The notes under the pieces: generated by a model
Seen by the model: the letters and a program-made list of their open reading frames with translations, nothing else
Told to the model about the DNA's origin: nothing
The model's database searches: none
In this document: in pieces, positions 1 through 10,433 of the stretch
Numbering within the stretch: position 1 is the first letter of the stretch
Layout of the letters: the number at the start of each line of letters is the position of its first letter
DNA from: Ancylostoma caninum
Lineage: Eukaryota; Nematoda; Chromadorea; Rhabditida; Ancylostomatidae
Length of the DNA stretch: 64,000 bases
Direction of reading: 5' to 3'
Assembly (NCBI GenBank): GCA_037903475.1
Contig: JBAJFG010000347.1
Location: forward strand, 2,108,001 to 2,172,000
Program-made: the position numbers and the translations under genes

Positions 1-135
1 TTGTGAGGAAGAGAGTGAGTGCAATTGTTTATCGCAGAGAGAGAGTCACCAACCGAAGGTGATGACCAAGTTAGACTGTACACAATAGTGGTCGGAGACC
101 ACGCCCACAATGCAGGATCATCGAGGTCGATGATA
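1..135 (-). repeat. 3' LTR (partial) of the BEL/Pao-like element
   Basis: It is identical over 135 bases to 1152-1286. In element orientation this is the start of the 3' LTR, and the remainder lies left of the window. The first bases on the minus strand form a small palindrome (ATCATCGA, CC, TCGATGAT). Confidence 0.65.
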
Positions 136-228
136 CTGGGGCCACACAAGCAAAATACATCATGTTACAAAGCAATAAATTGTATCGTTGTATCGATGGC
201 TGTCGTTGTTGCCCATTTGCGAAGTTGA

Positions 229-278
229 TTGAACTGGAGGCGTGGCTTGTTGGTTGAACTGGAGGCGTGGCTTGGTGG
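229..278. repeat. Two tandem 25-bp units inside the retroelement
   Basis: Units at 229-253 and 254-278 share the 21-base core beginning TTGAACTGGAGGCG and differ by one base near the end. They lie between the gag stop and the 3' LTR. Confidence 0.85.
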
Positions 279-430
279 TGTGGAGTTGGTGTACCGGCTC
301 GTGGTCGTAGATGGCGTGAAGTTGATCTCGGCGGCAATGGGGTGCAGTGGGAGAGACGACGTGGCAGTGGGGGGAAGGGGATTCTGACGTAGTGCAGGAG
401 AATATGGAGCAGCAGCCGTAGACGGGTGGC

Positions 431-889
431 TCAGAACTTCCGCTTGTGCGGAGGCTGTGGCCTTCTGTGATGGCAGAGCAGTGAGTTGTGATCAAGACCA
501 CAATTACTGCACCTGACCTCACAGTTATCCAGATGCTCCGGCTTCAGGCACCGCAGGCAAAGCTGCAGTTTGGCTGCCTGGGCAGTCCGGGATACAGGAT
601 CCGGAAATCGAGCACACCTCGCGGTGTGATGGGCATCGCGGTTGTCGTAGACGTCGCAGAATGCGCAGTTGGATTTTGGAGCAGTACGCTGCTCTCTGGT
701 CTCCAACGCGGCATCTGCGGCGTCGTGCCGATTCTCCATGCGGGTGTCCATACCCTCGATACGAGCATCAATGGCGTTGAGGCGGGTGCCAATTGCGTCC
801 AAACGTGGCAGCAAGTGGTGGAGCAACCTGGCAATGTCGCAACGATCGAGATCCTCGAGTGCGGAACGGATGTCGGCGGAGGATGACAT
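431..889 (-). CDS. Gag-like protein with three zinc knuckles, BEL/Pao type
   Basis: This is a 152-residue ORF with an ATG at 889. Residues about 15-65 form an amphipathic helix or coiled coil rich in R, L, I and D (a repeating RLxAIxxRI pattern). Residues about 75-140 carry three cysteine/histidine clusters: CAFC followed by H and C about 10-14 residues on, then CLRC-x4-H-x3-C, then CSNC-x3-H-x4-C ending near SLLC. This closely spaced zinc-knuckle pattern is typical of BEL/Pao gag, just before the aspartic protease in full elements. Here the frame stops after a basic tail and no protease follows. A TATATAA box on the minus strand at 927-921 lies about 35 bases upstream of the ATG, so an internal promoter is possible. 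The family call rests on motif layout only. Confidence 0.65.
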   Translation of the reverse strand: MSSSADIRSALEDLDRCDIARLLHHLLPRLDAIGTRLNAIDARIEGMDTRMENRHDAADAALETREQRTAPKSNCAFCDVYDNRDAHHTARCARFPDPVSRTAQAAKLQLCLRCLKPEHLDNCEVRCSNCGLDHNSLLCHHRRPQPPHKRKF

Positions 890-1001
890 ATCGGTATGGT
901 GACTGGAGCTGCTCCTGTGCTTATATATACAATGGCTCTAGATCTCTGCTTTCAAGAAGCCGAATTTCGCGCGTGGTGTCCGCGGGCGTCGCCTCATTAG
1001 T

Positions 1002-1077
1002 GCATTGCGGTGGCTCAGTGGTAGAATGCTCGCCTGCCACGCGGGCGGCCCGGGTTCGTTTCCCGGCCGATGCACCA
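1002..1077 (+). tRNA. tRNA-Gly(GCC)-like sequence with encoded CCA; probably a reverse-transcribed primer copy, not a working gene
   Basis: The 73 bases at 1002-1074 read as tRNA-Gly with anticodon GCC: D-arm TGGCTCAGTGG, anticodon loop CTGCCAC, T-arm CCGGG-TTCGTTT-CCCGG, 3' acceptor strand CCGATGC and discriminator A. CCA follows directly at 1075-1077. Eukaryotic tRNA genes do not encode CCA, so this looks like a copy of a mature tRNA. Three things argue against function. The 5' acceptor region carries about two extra bases (GCATTGCGG where GCATCGG is expected). Position 58, an almost invariant A in the T-loop and part of the internal B-box promoter, is T (1059). The sequence lies exactly where the minus-strand retroelement needs its primer-binding site. 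A tRNA scanner would probably still call it as tRNA-Gly. Confidence 0.75.
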
Positions 1078-1078
1078 G

Positions 1079-1286
1079 ACTATTGAGTGGGCGCTAGAGA
1101 CTTTGGGTTTTTTACCCTTTGAACAGACCTTTAGGTGGTTCAGTGGTTTTATTGTGAGGAAGAGAGTGAGTGCAATTGTTTATCGCAGAGAGAGAGTCAC
1201 CAACCGAAGGTGATGACCAAGTTAGACTGTACACAATAGTGGTCGGAGACCACGCCCACAATGCAGGATCATCGAGGTCGATGATA
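1079..1286 (-). repeat. 5' LTR of the BEL/Pao-like element
   Basis: Bases 1152-1286 match the left repeat exactly. The inner part to about 1079 is inferred from the adjacent primer-binding site. An AATAAA polyadenylation signal is present on the minus strand at 1153-1148. The outer edge is set by loss of identity after 1286. Confidence 0.6.
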
Positions 1287-1717
1287 GGGCTGGAGTAAAT
1301 GGTTGAACGACAGTGATCTTCAGCCACGATTTTGATGATCCTCCAGACGTACCTCTCTGAAATCTGCTTGGGTCTAATATCAGTAGACGGTTAGCAGCTG
1401 GCTACGCCCCGGACATTGGTGCTAAGCCCCCTGAATCTGCATGACGGTACTAAGTCCTGGTGGTCAATGACCACCTAGTGCTGCGCCCTGCTCCCCCCAT
1501 CCCACCCACTTCCTGCGTCTGCCACTGCGATTCACATGAATGTAACTGTACTTACGGAAGTAAGCAGCAATTACATTTCCTCACTCTGTTTCTCATGTTA
1601 GTACTGACTCATCGACCCCCTGTGGAAGGGATTATCTGCAAGCAAGTAGAACTACGCACATCCCACTCCAACCCATGTTCCCACCTTGTCTTAAAGAAAT
1701 CAACTTCCTTCCTATCC

Positions 1718-1775
1718 CCAACCTCCGTAAAAGACAAAACTAATATAGTTTAGTTTTGTCTTCTATGGAGGTTGG
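1718..1775. repeat. Near-perfect 58-bp palindrome (26-bp arms)
   Basis: The left arm 1718-1743 begins CCAACCTCC and ends AAGACAAAACTAA. The right arm 1750-1775 is its reverse complement with two mismatches. The loop is six bases. Such short hairpins are usually remnants of miniature inverted-repeat elements. Confidence 0.85.
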
Positions 1776-1889
1776 CGACCGCCTTCTTCTTTCGAATTCG
1801 CGTGCCTCCACGTAAATTAGTATGAACTTTTCGATTTGTAATCTTTTGAATTCAGCCGAACATTACGCCAAAAACGAGGCAGCATGAGA

Positions 1890-2015
1890 TGAGTAATCGA
1901 ATATTTTAACTTTTCGAATTATTCAAATAATCGAACGTTTCGACTTTTCGAATTATTCGAACGTTCGAATGATGAAAATTTCGAATTATTCGATTATTCC
2001 TTCGAATACCAAGGT
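1890..2015. repeat. TTCGAA-rich low-complexity patch
   Basis: The hexamer TTCGAA and close variants (TTCGAATTATTCGA) recur many times in about 120 bases, each self-complementary. No gene is evident. Confidence 0.7.
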
Positions 2016-2928
2016 ATAATAGCGACGCGCACTGAAGCGGTATGTATGTAGCAAACGTGGCGCGCGTGCGCCAACTCCGTGAGGGACCATTGCGCGGCGA
2101 CCCATTAAATATGTTGTCAAGAGTCACAAGAAGCCGCGACAGTGGTAAATCTGAGAATCCAAATGGAGCAACTTCTTTCAGAATATTTTCCTGAGAAGCT
2201 GAGTGATGAAAAGAAGCACGAAGGGCCCCATTACACAATCGATTTTCTTTGTGGTAGTTCGACCCGAACCTGAGATAAGGGATAATTATTTCCTCATGAA
2301 TACATGGGCACCTGTACAAAATGGGAGGTGACGTGCTGATTAAAGGTGTGAACACGGCGGCGTAATTTTCTCTTCTGCCCGCACTGATATCAGTTTATGT
2401 CAGTTTCAATTAGGTAAAATTTAATCCATTAATCGTTCAAGCGACCTACCTTTGTCACCATGGCAGCAATAGTTCAACACTTGCTACTTGAAACAAACTT
2501 CACACCAAAGAAGTAAAGGGAACGAAGAAATATGGGGAGCAGGATGGTAGGATGGTTCATGCTCAGACTTCACGGAACATCTCCCCATGGATAGAAATAC
2601 AGATCTAATCCAAGAGTACATTGATTGTTCTTTAGGTGACGTTGCTACACACCTTCAAGGGGCTATAAATCAAAAATGTCTAGACATAGTTGGAGTGCTA
2701 AGCCAAAGTGGAACGGTGTCAGTGGAACAAGAAAAATGGCTTGAATGACAAGACGGTGCAACAACTAAACAACGGGAATACACAAAAGAAATCTCAAGAA
2801 AAATCAGAGTGATACCGATACTCAAGAAAATTAGCAGCGCGCTTACTGAAACTACGATTCTGACATACCCTGTAATAGGGTTCTGCGAATGCACGATATC
2901 TTTGCTCCCACTTTTCTGCTTAGCAAAG

Positions 2929-2934
2929 TTTATT
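2929..2934 (-). terminator. Candidate polyadenylation signal of the succinyl-CoA ligase gene
   Basis: AATAAA on the minus strand, about 185 bases downstream of the stop codon at 3118. It is the nearest canonical signal I found downstream of the last exon. Confidence 0.45.
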
Positions 2935-3117
2935 AAACAACGTAACCTCAACATGTCAGTATAAAGGCACGAAGGTATGAAAAGGCAATACAAATAGGTT
3001 AGGCGATTCGTAAAACATAGATTAAGCATCTGGTAAAACATCTTTCCCTAGACTAGTAAGAACCGAGTTGGACAGATACCAAGCCACTAAATACTAAGTA
3101 AGAAGGTCCAGCGAAAC

Positions 3118-5179
3118 CTATTCGATGACTTTCTCGAGAAGCGCCTTGGCTATTGTAACACCGAGTTTTGACGGAGAGTCAGTTACCTGGAAGAAAAAGA
3201 ACGAAAAAAAGGCTGTCTACGTTTGAGAAAAAATAGTGTCCTCAACTTCAAAACTTTATCAAATCAACCCACATGTACACCTGCTTCTTTCAAAGCTTCA
3301 ATTTTGTGGGTTGCAGTTCCTTGTCCACGACTGATTATAGCACCTGCATGTCCCATCCTCCTTCCTGGAGGTGCCGTTAAACCAGCAATGAAGGATGCGA
3401 CGGGTTTTCCTGACGGGCCCTATAATAAGATCCACGTTAAGTTGATAAATAGACACTGAATATTTTTGGTTTATAACCATTGAGTAGCTTTCTTTCATGC
3501 GAACACTGAAAAAGTGATCAAGTTCGCCATGAGGTGGGATTTTTTTCTCGTAGATGATTATCTCATTTAAAAATGCTGATGTTAATAAAAATCAAATGTA
3601 TGAATTAACTAATCGAACCGTAATAAACATAACGACAACGAAACTCCAGAACTTACACTGTTGTGCTCCTTAAGGAAATCAGCCGCTTCCTCCTCAGCGG
3701 ATCCTCCAATCTCCCCAATGAGAATAATACCTATAGAAGTGACTTTTACAACAAGTATTAATACAGCAACGCTTTTGAAATAGTTTTCTTTTCGTGCTTC
3801 AACTGAATATATCTCTGCTCTTAGAAAAACGAGGACTTCCGTATGCCACGTCAGAATAACGTCAGCTTGCGAGCGATGGAAATGTGAAAATGGCGTGGTA
3901 GATTTCCCAAATACCATCTTCATAAATTACGTCGTTTTAAGAAGTATTGACCACAAGGAAAACCCAGAAGAGTTCGAGTTTATGGCTTAAAAAGTCCTCT
4001 AGAACCAAAACTTTTTCAGAGTTGGGGTCACCTAATAAATGCTTTCCAAAGAAAAAAAAAAAGCTGGAGATGAAATCCCGAAACTACTACGAAACTGAAA
4101 TCACCTTTCGTATGGGGATCTTCCAAGAAAATGCTTAGGCAATCAGTGAAATTCGTTCCATTAAATGGATCTCCACCAATGCCGACGCAGAGCGTTTGAC
4201 CTAAGCCTACAGCAGTTGTCTGGTGAACTGCTTCATAAGTGAGAGTACCAGATCTCGACACAACTCCGATGACACCCTAAACCACAGCTGGAATAAACTG
4301 ATTTAAAGGGAACATTACTACGTTAACTAACCTTCTTGTGGATGTGTCCCGGCATGATACCAATTTTACACTCTTCCGCAGCAATTATTCCCGGACAGTT
4401 AGGGCCGACAAGGCGAGTTTTGTTTTGTTTAACTAGTCGATCCTTGACTCGAACCATATCCTGAATAAAGCCTAACGTAGTATAGCAAGAATACTTGAAG
4501 ACAGCAACGAAGTACGACAAAAGAAGCAACACAATCACACTTGTTGGGGTATTCCTTCGGTAATGCAGACGACGAGAGGAATTTCCGCATCAATTGCTTC
4601 ATCAATGGCTGCTGCTGCAAATGGAGCAGGGACGTAGATCACACTTGCGTCTGCTCCCGTCTTTTCGCGGGCCTGAACGGTAAGTCACGTGGTTGGAGAA
4701 CTACATCATCAAACAGATTTCACTAAAGCAAAGATCAACCACAGGATATTCCTTTTCAACTGCCCGAGGGAAATTGCCCAGTGTAAACATAATATAAAAA
4801 GAAGAATAATGATTCTCGATGCAAAACTATCTGACATACACCTCACGCAAGAGAAAGCCAAATTTTCTCAGACAAACAGAAGCACTACCCAAATTCACTG
4901 ACCTCTTTGACATCCCTGAATATTGGTAAACCAAGGTGCATTTCACCGGCCTTCTTTTGGTTTACACCACCCACTACCTTTGTTCCGTACTCCAGCATTT
5001 GTTTTCCGTGGAAAGTTCCCTGTACAGAGAAGGTGATAGAAGTAGACACGGAGAAAAAAGACAAAAATATTGATCGTCTCAACAACACACCTGCTTTCCT
5101 GTGAACCCTTGAATAATGACTTTCGTATTTTTGTTGATCTTAAGTGCTTGCCGAGTGCTGTTATACAATCGTACATTTT
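3118..5179 (-). CDS. suclg1: Succinyl-CoA ligase (ADP/GDP-forming) subunit alpha, mitochondrial; eight exons, transit-peptide exon missing
   Basis: The alpha subunit catalyses succinyl-CoA + Pi + NDP to succinate + CoA + NTP in the mitochondrial matrix with a beta subunit. Exons (high to low): 5179-5091, 5019-4903, 4672-4541, 4460-4332, 4276-4105, 3730-3657, 3419-3273, 3186-3118. All junctions are GT-AG and keep frame, giving 308 residues and a TAG stop at 3118-3120. Family signatures in order are: the CoA-binding Rossmann start ([14 protein letters not shown]); [103 protein letters not shown]; and [10 protein letters not shown] with the phosphorylated histidine. The length equals a mature alpha subunit. 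The first exon must end with one base of a split codon and should encode the mitochondrial targeting peptide. I could not place it upstream of 5179. The stop-proximal exon is short and ends KVIE. Confidence 0.95.
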
Positions 5180-8100
5180 CTGAAATATTCACAAACTTTT
5201 CTCAATAAATCTGCAGAAAATGATAATGCAATATTCCAAACATATTCTGCGCCTGTCACCAGCACATTTCGATGAACTTAATGGCTGCTGTAACGAAGCA
5301 CGACCAATTGCTGCAGCATTATTCTCATAAAAAAATGAAAAGGTTAGACAAGCAGCGTTACTGCTCCACCCACTTACTTTCACAGTGATAACAGTCTATT
5401 TCAGCTAAAATAATGAGTACTCGATAAAACAAAGAAATGAATTGGATTAATTAAGAGAGCTCTGCAATAATTGTCGTATTCCCACGGATTCTATCTACAC
5501 TGATTCACTGATGCTCATGTTTTCGGGATGCAAAAGCAATTTTTACGCTGGAATTTTTTTTTTCGCTGTAACAGTGCTTCCACATGGCTGTCTTATCTAC
5601 CATTGAGAAAAAAGTCAACTGCTGCAGTGGATTGCAGCATTACGATAAGGGGTCGCGACAAGCTTCTGGTAAAAAAAAACAGCAAGCTTCCGATCATTTC
5701 AAAAAGGCAACTTACATGGATGGACTTATTTACGAAGAGGCACTCATTTTTAAAGGATGCGAAATGTTTGCTAGAGGGGATAGCATGAATTTTTCCACAT
5801 AAGAAGGGTAAATAACAACAAAAAAAGATCTATTGACTGAAAATCTAATAAATTCAAGGTCGAATCAAAGTACTAACATGATGACACAAGGTCCTCTTAA
5901 AGTACACTAATGTTCGTGATGTCAGCATTTTTCTATAGTCAAAAAAAATCTGAACCGATGGTACCACTACTGATCATGTGTTTGCAAGTCAGTGCAAACC
6001 TAGCACGTGGTCTAATTCATTTAATGTAGTCATAATAGTCACAGGACGTTCGTAAAACATCGTCTACTGATAACAGAGGGCAGTAAGCTGTATAATTAAA
6101 TGTAAACACATGTACTTCACTGCAATGACAACTCTGCTGATGGGATAAAAAGACGGAAGTATCATGACATAAAACAATACTGCGAAAGCTAGCTGCATAG
6201 TGAATTTGCTCACTTTCCTCTAGCTAATTACTAAGGCCAGCGCCGTCATGGGACAAAGGATAGGAGTAGGACGGGGAAAGGCAGAACGTTAAACACTTGT
6301 TTCCCCAAAAATCAAGGTGCTTTTCCACTGCAAAATCAAATATTCCAAATTATAAGCATCAACGGCCGTATTGAAAAGCTTGCAGGAACTCGCAACGTAG
6401 CGAGAATCAATAATTATTTCCAACAGAGTGCGGCATCGTAACGTGTCTCCGAGTGTACTACGTTTAATTTTTATTCTGTTCAGACAAAACGCATAGCGGT
6501 CGACTAACACTAACGGGAAGGTTTGCAAGCTCGAGCAGAGAGCAATTCCCATCGGCTACTATCAAAAGACGTTTGGAGTAGGCTGTCAGTAATGTTAGCA
6601 GCCTTCTTCCCAGAAGCCAATACCTCTTGGACCAGGCCGTCAAATCCATAACCAACAAGATTATTATCAATAAGTTATTCCATAATCTTCCGACTGAAAT
6701 TGCCCAAGTAGTAGTATTTATCCGCATATGCCTAGAATTATTTTTTTTCAAAAACCATACTGATCCATTGTACTGATTGTAGGTGGAGAACCAGTCGCTA
6801 AGTAGACGTATTATCGTACACGTAAGATGTTGAAACTTACAATAGTTAATTATATCTTTTATCACTTCATCTCTTTCTTTCTTACCGTCTCTTCACTAAT
6901 TAGAATGGTACACATGAGAAACTGCATGAAGTTGTTATTCATTGTCAGTAATAAGAATGGGTATTTATTTACGTCGAAATGTCAAGCTATCATTTTAATT
7001 AAGAAGTAAAATTGGATTTAACTGCCTTACCTAGGGCAGCAACCATAGGTATGGCAGTTAACCCTCCTGAGCTGATAGCTAAATGAAACCTAATGAAGTA
7101 ATTGTTCCTTTTTTTCTTGTTAAAGAAATCGAACGGCATAGTGGAGAGCTACAAGACAAAATAAAAAAAAATAGCGAATTTGAATCAAAAATTTAAAAGA
7201 CACTGGAAGAATGATTAGTGTTTGCAGTGTTTCCACCAGCAACCACATTACTTCACTTCAATACGGCGATTAAGGGCTTAAGAGTCACCCGTTCACTATC
7301 GCATTTGTTTAAGCAAATCATAGAAGAAGAAACGATTATTAGCTGATGACTGAGGTGTTACCTTTAGATGCAAATCGAGAAATTCGGGCGATCGAACCGG
7401 TGGAAAACATTGCCGAAACCCGTTTGGAACCTGAACGAATTAAGATTTGAAAAAGTCTTCTCTTCAAATTCGCACATTACTACGGAACAGAGATGATTGA
7501 CCAAAGTTCACCAATCACAGAGATGATTGACCAAGGTTCACCAATCAATCTGCGTCATTAATTGATGGCGATTAGTGGCATCTAACCTAATGAATGTCTT
7601 AAAGCAATAAAAACAACACAGATGTGTGTCCTACAACACACAAACAGGCGCATGGGCAGGGATACGCAGTGAAACTGCGTGCTTGGCTGAGTATCGCCAG
7701 GTAAACAAAACAGCCAGAGCTCTAGCGGAATCCTAGCGAAAACCAGAACCCGAATGACTTTCTCTACATGAAAATGACGAGAAATTCATAATCGCTAGCT
7801 GAAATTATTCAATTTGACTTGATTTGTATAAGAATGGTTTTCCAAGAGCTCCTCAAGTGCTATTTACCGAGGTAATTCAGTATGACTGAAAGAAAACCTA
7901 TTTCAAGTTATCAGTAAGAAAACAGCACACTCCTTTATCTCTTAAAGCACAGCATTCAAGAATGAAGAAAAAAGAAAAGCTGAAACAACGAAGCTCCACA
8001 TTTTTGACGTAATGTTATTGTGGTTTGTTGCAGTTACGGACTAAACATGCTAATTGTCGACGCAACCATTTTCCTCACGTTGAAGCTGAATCCTTGAGGA

Positions 8101-8788
8101 TTTCGCTGTGGCTTTTGTTGCCTGTTTTTTTCTTTCTTCACTGCTCGGATAACAGACCAATCGCTAATTTTCTTTTTCTTGTCCATGTACATGTTTTAAC
8201 TGAGAATTCAGCTATCTGAAGTTTCTCTTTCCGTAAGCCAGCGAAAATCCGCCGAGTAATTGCCCAGAGGGAGTTGCTCCTTTTTTTCTTTTAGTTGATG
8301 CTGTAGCAAATGTCTTGACATTCCTCCTTTCCTCTTGGTTGGACTTGCACATTGTTGTATGTCCCCTCGATTTGTGCGATTTTCCAAGCCTTGTTGGTAT
8401 TCGTGATTGTTCATTGCTCCTTTCAGGTATTGTTCCATCCAAATTGATTTGGGAATCCAAGCAACACAGTGGTAGGATCAGATGGGAAGGGAGGTATGTA
8501 TATTTTTATTATTTTGATAAGTTACTTTTAGTAAATCCACATTTTCTCCTTCGTTTGCTACGCAAGCACCGGTGTTAAACCATGATTTATCGGCAGTGAT
8601 ACCGTTTCTTTCGCAGCTCGACTCAAATCCTATGATTCCATTTTCTGTGCAGACATTGCAACGCGATTTGGAGACCTTTCTCTTACCCCTTAGTAAGTTC
8701 TGCCTAAGGCCAACGATTTTGGCACTACTCCAATTGTTCTGCTCCAAAATCTGAAAGTCGAAAATTCCTCTCGAACTTCGTCTGGGTG
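5180..8788. other. Upstream/first-intron region of the ligase gene and intergenic DNA
   Basis: No exon is recognised with confidence. The unplaced first exon of the ligase gene should lie here or further right on the minus strand. A 133-codon minus-strand frame at 6464-6865 is hydrophobic and arginine-rich but has no clear splice support. A tandem duplication lies at 7487-7546. Confidence 0.5.
7487..7546. repeat. Tandem duplication, 2 x 30 bp
   Basis: Units 7487-7516 and 7517-7546 differ at one base (core ACAGAGATGATTGACCAA). The near identity points to a recent duplication. Confidence 0.9.
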
Positions 8789-9194
8789 GGTTATTGGACA
8801 TGCGGATCACGAATATCACACTCTCTTGTGCCGTCACCCTGCTTGGGTAAGGTTACGGTAGAGTTAGGGTGAGTAAGGTACACCACGGAATTACCTGGAT
8901 TTTCGTCTACGGGGCTTACTTGACATGCTGATTACGAAATCACATGGATTTTGCAAGTTAAAAGCAATTTGAGGTTTTTCTATGGACCGAACTTGCCCTA
9001 ACCCTACCCAAATGGGGTTGTGGCACTAGACGAGTATGATAATCGTGATCAGCATGTCAAATAACCCCTCCCCCTAGAAAAACATCCAGATGATTGTGTG
9101 ATATGCCGTACTTACCCTAACACGACCATGACCCTATGCACATGGGGTTACTCACCGAATGAGTGTGATGTTCGTGGTCAGCATGTCAAATAAC
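8789..9194. repeat. Inverted-repeat element with repeated GACATGC-type ends
   Basis: The left end GGTTATTGGACATGC at 8789 is mirrored by GCATGTCAAATAAC ending at 9194. A second inner pair lies near 8918-8945 (TTGACATGCTGATTACG) and 9043-9066 (CGTGATCAGCATGTCAA). The arms also share CACACTC and GGGTAAGG/CTTACCC blocks. Four copies of one motif in two orientations suggest a palindromic MITE inserted in or beside a related copy. Confidence 0.65.
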
Positions 9195-9649
9195 TTCCAG
9201 ATAAATTTTCGTTTTTGAGATTTTGGGGCAGAACAAGTGGAATAGTGTCAAAGCGCTATCTTATTCATTAGATCGGGAGGAGTTCGTATTGGTTTCGTTA
9301 AATCACGAGATTAGGAGGCGTGCCAACCTAAGGCGGGTGGTGTTGTGTTCTCAATCCCTACAGATTATTCTAAGACGTGTTCACAAGGCGTCCAGACGGT
9401 ATCTTCACTGAGCAAGTGCATGCATGAAGGCTACGATCAGCTACTTATGTTCATGAACAATAAGCAATGAATAGCTAACTTATCGACTTCAATGCTCCAA
9501 TACCAGGCCTGTTGAGTATTTAGAAAATCTAGAGTATTCTCCGTCTCGTCTCCACCCCATTGCCATAATGTAATGCATATATTCTATGATTTTGTTAAGA
9601 TCTGAAGAAGGCGCTAAGCGCGGAAAGCTCATCTATAAAATCTCGGACG

Positions 9650-9910
9650 GAGTTCTCAATCTGTGCTGAAAATAGTGTCAATTTGAATTGCATTGAAGGC
9701 AGTGTTCCACATCGTTTTCGTGTTTGAGGGTTTGCGAGATTCTGAATCTCCTCAACACATTGAATCCAGTGGTATACATAAAATCTTACGAAACAGTCTT
9801 TAAACCCATTGTTCAAACGTATATCGGGGCGGGATTTGGAACAGTTTGCCGAGGCGAGTTGATATGTGAAGCCATTGATCTTATCGATCGGACACGTCAA
9901 GATGTGTCAG
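9650..9910 (-). repeat. Dispersed repeat, copy 1 (homologous to 48662-48915)
   Basis: Read on the minus strand, this segment aligns base by base with the plus strand at 48662-48915. Shared blocks include TGACGTGT, CGATA.GATCAA, GGCAAACTGTTCC/GACAAACTGTTCC and the stretch encoding FYVY.WIQ.VEEIQN. Both copies have partial open frames, but neither has a start, splice sites or a known domain, so I read it as a diverged repeat family. Confidence 0.7.
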
Positions 9911-10433
9911 CCAGCGCTGTAGTCGTGACCTGCAACCAGCACTCACGGGCCCCTCCACCTAGGTGGGCCATATTGGACCTTCCCAAAAACAGGATTCTCG
10001 CCTTTTCTATTATCACTGATTTACATTCTTGGAATTAGCGTGACGAGATCAAGGATCTGTTAATATCTTCAGCACGCAAAACGAGATGGGGCACTGCCTT
10101 TACGACTTTCTTATGGTAAGAACTACAGTTACCAACGCAACCATATCTGGTGCGAAACCCTGTTTTTTTTTCAGTTTAGATTGAACTCGTAGGAAATTTT
10201 TGTGACTACCCTTTGAGATGCCCTAGAAAAGTATTGCAGTCTGATATCGACAAGTTGGTTTATTGGTAATCGCGTTCATATTTTACTTCTATAAGATAGA
10301 TTGGTTCTTTGTGATTATTTTGAGATGTGGAATACATTGAATGAAGTACAGAATTTCGTCCCCTGTCACTGTTGCGTGTGCAGTGAGCCTCGATAAAGCT
10401 GACGAGTTTGCTGGTTGGAGTTCAGCAGGGTTA

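Larger units (their letters stand above)
1..1286 (-). mobile_element. Non-autonomous BEL/Pao-like LTR retroelement, left end cut by the window
   Basis: A 135-bp direct repeat is identical at 1-135 and 1152-1286. Between the copies lie, read on the minus strand, a tRNA-Gly complement at the primer-binding position (1077 to 1002), a gag-like ORF (889 to 431), and about 300 bp of non-coding sequence. The right repeat should be the 5' LTR and extend to about 1079, next to the TGG of the primer-binding site (about 208 bp). The matching end of the left LTR would lie before position 1. The right LTR carries AATAAA on the minus strand (1153-1148). No protease, reverse transcriptase or integrase is present, so the element would depend on a relative for movement. 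I see no clear polypurine tract before the left LTR, and the LTR does not start with TG, so the exact edges are uncertain. Confidence 0.7.
1287..3117. other. Intergenic stretch between the retroelement and the succinyl-CoA ligase gene
   Basis: It contains the 58-bp palindrome at 1718-1775 and a TTCGAA-rich patch at about 1890-2015. A 149-codon minus-strand frame (1906-2355) overlaps that patch. I recognise no family in it and regard it as unproven. The last 190 bases before 3118 should be the 3' UTR of the ligase gene. Confidence 0.6.

Noticed and set aside
1002..1074. A working tRNA-Gly gene
   Set aside because: It has encoded CCA, extra bases in the acceptor region, T at position 58 in the B box, and lies at the primer-binding site of a retroelement.
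1906..2355. A 149-codon minus-strand gene
   Set aside because: The far half is translated from the TTCGAA-rich low-complexity patch, and no family, splice or promoter signal supports it.
5289..5335. A minus-strand ATG (MLQQLVVLRYSSH) as the first ligase exon
   Set aside because: An in-frame stop follows at once, and no donor with the right phase exists.
6464..6865. Missing transit-peptide exon of the succinyl-CoA ligase gene
   Set aside because: The frame is hydrophobic and arginine-rich but has no GT donor leaving the one-base phase needed by the exon at 5179.
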